The notes beneath the pieces were generated by a model, which saw nothing but the letters and a program-made list of their open reading frames with translations, searched no databases and was not told where the DNA came from. Source: Bacteroidota bacterium (GTDB lineage: Bacteria; Bacteroidota; Bacteroidia; Chitinophagales; Chitinophagaceae). From it: DNA of 7,782 nucleotides. Where the stretch lies: assembly GCA_028875955.1 (NCBI GenBank), contig JAGWTX010000095.1, positions 1 through 7,782 of the forward strand. The letters are read 5' to 3'. A program made the translations under genes and the position numbers. Below are positions 6,828 to 7,782 of this stretch, one piece after another (position 1 is the first letter of the stretch; each line of letters begins with the position of its first letter).

Positions 6828-7669
6828 GGATGACCCGGTGTATGATACAGGAAATATTTGGGGGCTTCGAAATGATTCTCGGCCGTAAACGGACCCGTGA
6901 ACTTATCGGCAATCAGGTCTTCCCTGACAAAAAATGCGTTTACACCCGAAAAAGAACTGGCTACCAGCTTATAGCCTTTTTTGATACCTAACTGGTATAA
7001 GGCTTCTAAACTGGCACTGGTATTACTGGTGCCGTCCCACATGGCATTCGGATCGTAGTCAACTACAAAATGACAACCCGGTCTGAAAATTGAATTGTAT
7101 TCAATGATCACCACACGTGGACGATATTTCGTAATCGCATCCCATACATAATAATCATTCCGGTCGATATCGATGGATAAGAGATCGAATTCAGGGGGAA
7201 CATCTCCCTTCCGGAACAAGTCTTCAATATTCTCTGCAGTAATAAAACCCTGGATGGCAGTAAGCTTGTTTTTGGCAATCACCCCTGAAAAATTCTGGTG
7301 GATGACCTGGATATTGTCTTCACTCCCATCGATCCATAAACCCTTCCAATCCTGGTATAACAGATAGGTGGAATTGGTTTCCACACCGGTTTCAACGCCA
7401 AACTCTACAAAATAGCGGTTGGTGGTTCCGATACGGCGGAAGATCTCCTGGATGATCCCATCTTCCCCAAATTGAGAAAAGGCCTGGAACTCAAAGCGGT
7501 TTAATTTGTCTGCCTGCTGGTATCGGGGGTGCTGGTATAGGTTTTTCTGTAAATAGGCATCAATCTGAAGCTGGTTGGATTTCTCCATTTTCAGATCGAT
7601 GTTTTCCAGATACAGGGTTCTTCTCAACTTAACGTACAACTGCTCTTTCAGTTTGCCAAATCTGCTCAT
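6809..7669 (-). CDS. Divergent FkbM-like putative SAM-dependent methyltransferase ('SQFGEDG' type)
   Basis: This 286-residue protein lies on the strand opposite the glycan operon. A mostly helical, charged N-terminus (about 1-58) precedes FSQFGEDGIIQEIFRRIG (64-81). RYFVEFGVETGVETNSTYLL (85-104) is in the position of SAM motif I. GLWIDGSEDNI (110-120) is the acid-bearing second strand. FDLLSIDIDRNDYYVW (161-176) corresponds to the 'KIDvEG' region of FkbM proteins. VVIIEYNSIF (186-195) is the following strand. From memory, related proteins usually read IDIDGND; here Arg170 replaces that Gly. They occur in surface polysaccharide loci and are usually labelled FkbM-like or hypothetical, with little experimental work. 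The ATG at 7667-7669 gives a sensible start. The gene converges on the FkbM gene and diverges from the next one, so it has its own promoter. The SAM-binding fold is likely; methyl transfer to a glycan is inference. Confidence 0.75.
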   Translation of the reverse strand: MSRFGKLKEQLYVKLRRTLYLENIDLKMEKSNQLQIDAYLQKNLYQHPRYQQADKLNRFEFQAFSQFGEDGIIQEIFRRIGTTNRYFVEFGVETGVETNSTYLLYQDWKGLWIDGSEDNIQVIHQNFSGVIAKNKLTAIQGFITAENIEDLFRKGDVPPEFDLLSIDIDRNDYYVWDAITKYRPRVVIIEYNSIFRPGCHFVVDYDPNAMWDGTSNTSASLEALYQLGIKKGYKLVASSFSGVNAFFVREDLIADKFTGPFTAENHFEAPKYFLYHTPGHPRKVRL

Positions 7670-7707
7670 CTGTAAGATTTATAGGGTATAAAAGTAAACT
7701 AAAAATG

Positions 7708-7715
7708 CAAAGTTC
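7708..7715 (-). promoter_or_regulatory. Tentative -7 element for the minus-strand gene
   Basis: On the minus strand this reads GAACTTTG. It matches the Bacteroidota -7 consensus TAnnTTTG at all fixed positions except the first. It would give a leader of roughly 30 bases before the ATG at 7669. No clear TTTG -33 element lies upstream, so support is weak. Confidence 0.25.
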
Positions 7716-7731
7716 ATCTTATTGCGCTGAC

Positions 7732-7747
7732 CTTTACATTTGTAAAG
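7732..7747. promoter_or_regulatory. 16-base dyad abutting the last start codon, possible operator
   Basis: CTTTACA and TGTAAAG form a perfect 7-base inverted repeat around a TT centre, ending one base before the ATG at 7748. Size and symmetry suit a dimeric regulator site. The dyad also contains the -7 element, so a bound protein would block transcription of the downstream gene. As RNA it could form a 6-pair stem with a 4-base loop. Function is inferred. Confidence 0.4.
7735..7742 (+). promoter_or_regulatory. Bacteroidota-type -7 promoter element (TAnnTTTG)
   Basis: TACATTTG matches the Bacteroidota primary-sigma -7 consensus TAnnTTTG exactly. A -33 TTTG at about 20 bases upstream is not evident; the bases there read AGTTCA. 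If used, transcription would begin at about the A of the ATG at 7748, giving a leaderless or nearly leaderless mRNA for the last gene. Confidence 0.45.
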
Positions 7748-7782
7748 ATGAACAGACTCAAAGGCATAGTGTATGACCTGAT
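7748..7782 (+). CDS. Start of an unidentified plus-strand gene, 3' end cut by window edge
   Basis: Only 11 codons are visible, reading MNRLKGIVYDL, and the next codon starts AT (Ile or Met). A stop in the same frame at 7700-7702 and no other ATG after it make 7748 the natural start. The dyad and -7 element directly before it support a real gene. The short hydrophobic strand ending in Asp-Leu recalls an alpha/beta protein, but the 12th residue cannot be Asp, so it is not a standard HAD 'DLDGT' start. I do not recognise it. Confidence 0.5.
   Translation, partial: MNRLKGIVYDL

Larger units (their letters stand above)
7712..7753. repeat. 9-base inverted repeat overlapping a start codon
   Basis: GTTCATCTT (7712-7720) is the exact reverse complement of AAGATGAAC (7745-7753). 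The arms are 24 bases apart. The right arm includes the ATG at 7748-7750, so in a transcript that begins upstream of the left arm the stem would cover the start codon. It shares AAG with the inner dyad at 7732-7747, so the two structures exclude each other. Confidence 0.5.

Noticed and set aside
6673..6888. Plus-strand 71-residue open frame across the convergent spacer
   Set aside because: It runs out of frame through the ends of both FkbM-type genes. The Asn/Arg-rich N-terminus (NRNRYRNRNN) looks like low-complexity out-of-frame translation rather than a gene.
6562..6912. Minus-strand open frame across the end of the FkbM gene and the convergent spacer
   Set aside because: It overlaps two well-supported genes in other frames, is rich in Arg, Ser and Pro in the manner of shadow frames, and shows no recognisable domain.
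7705..7776. 23-residue open frame in the divergent intergenic region
   Set aside because: It overlaps the better-supported start at 7748 out of frame and has no sign of its own; it is short enough to occur by chance.
7748..7782. HAD-type phosphatase assignment for the last partial gene
   Set aside because: The visible strand ends Asp-Leu, but the next codon begins AT and so cannot be Asp. The DLDGT-type motif is therefore absent and too little sequence is left to name a family.

Overview
The window reads as a chromosomal surface-glycan (LPS, O-antigen or capsule-type) biosynthesis region from a member of the Bacteroidota, most likely Chitinophagaceae or a close relative. Three things point there. 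The large membrane protein carries motifs typical of Bacteroidota YfhO-like proteins. No purine-rich Shine-Dalgarno sequences stand out before the start codons. A perfect TAnnTTTG-type -7 promoter element sits before the last gene. The taxonomic call is inference; the window holds no rRNA, tRNA or other phylogenetic marker.

Layout. Positions 1-6695 hold six plus-strand genes packed as one apparent operon. In order they are: (1) the 3' part of a YfhO-family polytopic membrane protein, cut by the left edge; (2) a GT4-like (GT-B) glycosyltransferase, starting one base after the previous stop; (3) a GT2 (GT-A) glycosyltransferase, joined by an ATGA overlap; (4) a small class I SAM-dependent methyltransferase after an 11-base gap; (5) a GT9-like (heptosyltransferase-fold) protein, joined by a second ATGA overlap; (6) a FkbM-family methyltransferase after a 10-base gap. 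A 113-base convergent spacer (6696-6808) follows, with no convincing terminator. Next is a minus-strand gene (6809-7669) for a divergent FkbM-like Rossmann protein of the 'SQFGEDG' type. A 78-base divergent intergenic region (7670-7747) contains a -7 element and two overlapping inverted repeats. The window ends with the first 11 codons of a further plus-strand gene.

How the genes fit together. Three putative glycosyltransferases of different folds would each add a sugar to a growing glycan. Two or three SAM-dependent methyltransferases would decorate it, with FkbM-type enzymes usually acting as O-methyltransferases. The YfhO-like protein is a membrane GT-C-like protein that could add a lipid-linked sugar on the outer face of the inner membrane. 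No polymerase, flippase or sugar-nucleotide synthesis gene is visible, so the cluster probably continues beyond the window. The substrates cannot be read from the sequence.

No CRISPR array, insertion sequence, transposase, phage gene or RNA gene was found. The least ordinary features are the dyad-rich region abutting the last start codon, the GT9-like protein with an altered nucleotide-binding motif, and the divergent FkbM-like gene on the opposite strand.
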